Positions 63,164 to 64,000 of a stretch of DNA of 64,000 nt are shown here, in pieces (the stretch's first letter is position 1; every line of letters begins with the position of its first letter). The stretch is taken from the NCBI GenBank assembly GCA_037577475.1, contig CM075188.1, forward strand, positions 18,953,001-19,017,000. Direction: 5' to 3'. The translations under genes and the position numbers were made by a program. The stretch is from Chaunax sp. Z400. Lineage: Eukaryota; Chordata; Actinopteri; Lophiiformes; Chaunacidae. The notes beneath the pieces are model-generated. The model worked only from the letters and a program-made list of their open reading frames with translations, was not told the DNA's origin and ran no database searches.

Positions 63164-64000
63164 CATTAAAAGGCACTGAGCTAGTTCTAGTTTGGGTAAG
63201 ACAGGGCGAACTCACCTACTGCTAGAAAAACATGGTAACAGCTTTTCAGTCAGTGTGAAGCATGGAATTACAGCAGGACATGTCATGTATTTTCTCTGCC
63301 TATAGTCTATGGAAGTGCTCCAAATTTGGGGTAAAAGTAGACCCTGTTGTGAGCATGATATCCAATGTGGAACGGAATCCTGCTCTGTGAGGTTCAGATC
63401 CCGGACACATATTTGCTCATTCATCACTCCAAAAAGGACCTTTGAATTACTAATGTGTTTTTTTTCTCTGCTCCACTCCCAGGTTCTCCTTTTTCTCTAC
63501 AGTTGGAGAAACAGAAAACTGATTCTCTGCCAGCTCAACATATTTACATGCAGCAGGTACTTCAATGTAGCTTATAGAGACAGGACATATATGCAGGATT
63601 TCTCACATGCACTTCCGTACTGAAGTTGATTGAGCTACAATGTAAGCTCAAGTTTGTGAAAGTGTGGGCATCGCGATTAACGGCTCGCTGCATTTATGGA
63701 GGAGTGTGTTGGAGACGTGTTCTAGGTGGTGGATACTCTACTTCAATAAGCGTCTTGTGGGAGACTGTGGTAAAGAGAGGAAACAGATGTTGCTGGTACC
63801 CATTGGGAACATATGAAAGACTAAGGTATGGAGAAGCTTAGTGAAGGATGAATGTAAGAGTTTAATAATGAGATTTTGATTCCCCTGGTGAGGAAAAATA
63901 CTATTTTTGTCATAGTATGCTGTTTGCAAAAGTGGAAAGTGGAGGTAAATTCTACATTGGAGGAGACAAAGACACACTAGTCTACAGGTCAGAGAAGTAG
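62598..64000. other. Non-genic sequence to the window end
   Basis: AT-rich to about 62910, then mixed. A frame of 104 codons at 63309-63623 and one of 71 codons at 63626-63841 lie close together on the plus strand without a recognisable domain. CpG content rises at about 63665-63760. Confidence 0.45.
63126..63163. repeat. Interrupted (GA)n microsatellite
   Basis: Two GA runs (63126-63146 and 63147-63163) meet at a single GG interruption. Confidence 0.92.

Noticed and set aside
1..64000. tRNA, rRNA, known microRNA, CRISPR or prokaryotic operon signals
   Set aside because: None seen on reading; hairpins found have no match to microRNA sequences I can recall.

Overview
The window looks like an AT-rich, CpG-poor stretch of a vertebrate chromosome, most likely a teleost fish. 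The organism call rests on recognised repeat types: a V-SINE superfamily element with target-site duplications, a second V-SINE core fragment, SINE/LINE 3' tails of kinds common in fish genomes, four pieces of an interspersed repeat with CCTCCGCCAAGG-type ends, and many (CA)n, (GA)n and (AATA)n microsatellites. No repeat or homology search was possible, so family names come from recalled consensus patterns.

I could not recognise any complete protein-coding gene, rRNA, tRNA, CRISPR array or bacterial-type operon. The open frames are short and scattered over both strands, and many overlap on opposite strands. This fits an intergenic gene desert or a very long intron. I see no gene set that works together, and nothing I would defend as a new multi-gene system.

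Layout. 1-5.5 kb: a decayed transposon with terminal inverted repeats and a nested second repeat, a duplicated and inverted 18-29 bp motif, and the antisense 3' end of a LINE-like element. 5.5-9 kb: a 127-codon exon-like frame with one internal stop, a reverse copy of the CCTCCGCC repeat, and a CpG-retaining segment bounded by splice-like sites. 9-22 kb: mostly single-copy AT-rich DNA with short repeats and a SINE tail. 22-25 kb: an LTR-like fragment, the V-SINE, and a short exon-like island. 25-42 kb: single-copy sequence with two nuclear-receptor-type direct repeats, perfect short duplications, and an enhancer-like block near 33.7 kb. 42-50 kb: a SINE-like tail, a 64-bp (CA)n tract, a forward copy of the CCTCCGCC repeat next to a V-SINE core fragment, and two minus-strand exon-like frames around 50 kb. 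50-64 kb: single-copy sequence with short tandem duplications, a 41-bp palindrome, a retroelement tail ending in (AATCT)n, and GA microsatellites.

The items most worth checking are the exon-like frame at 5570-5950, the minus-strand frames at 49870-50440, the small island at 24788-24915, and the perfect palindromes at 57629-57669 and 3215-3254. All could be chance or decay. Each has a specific test listed.
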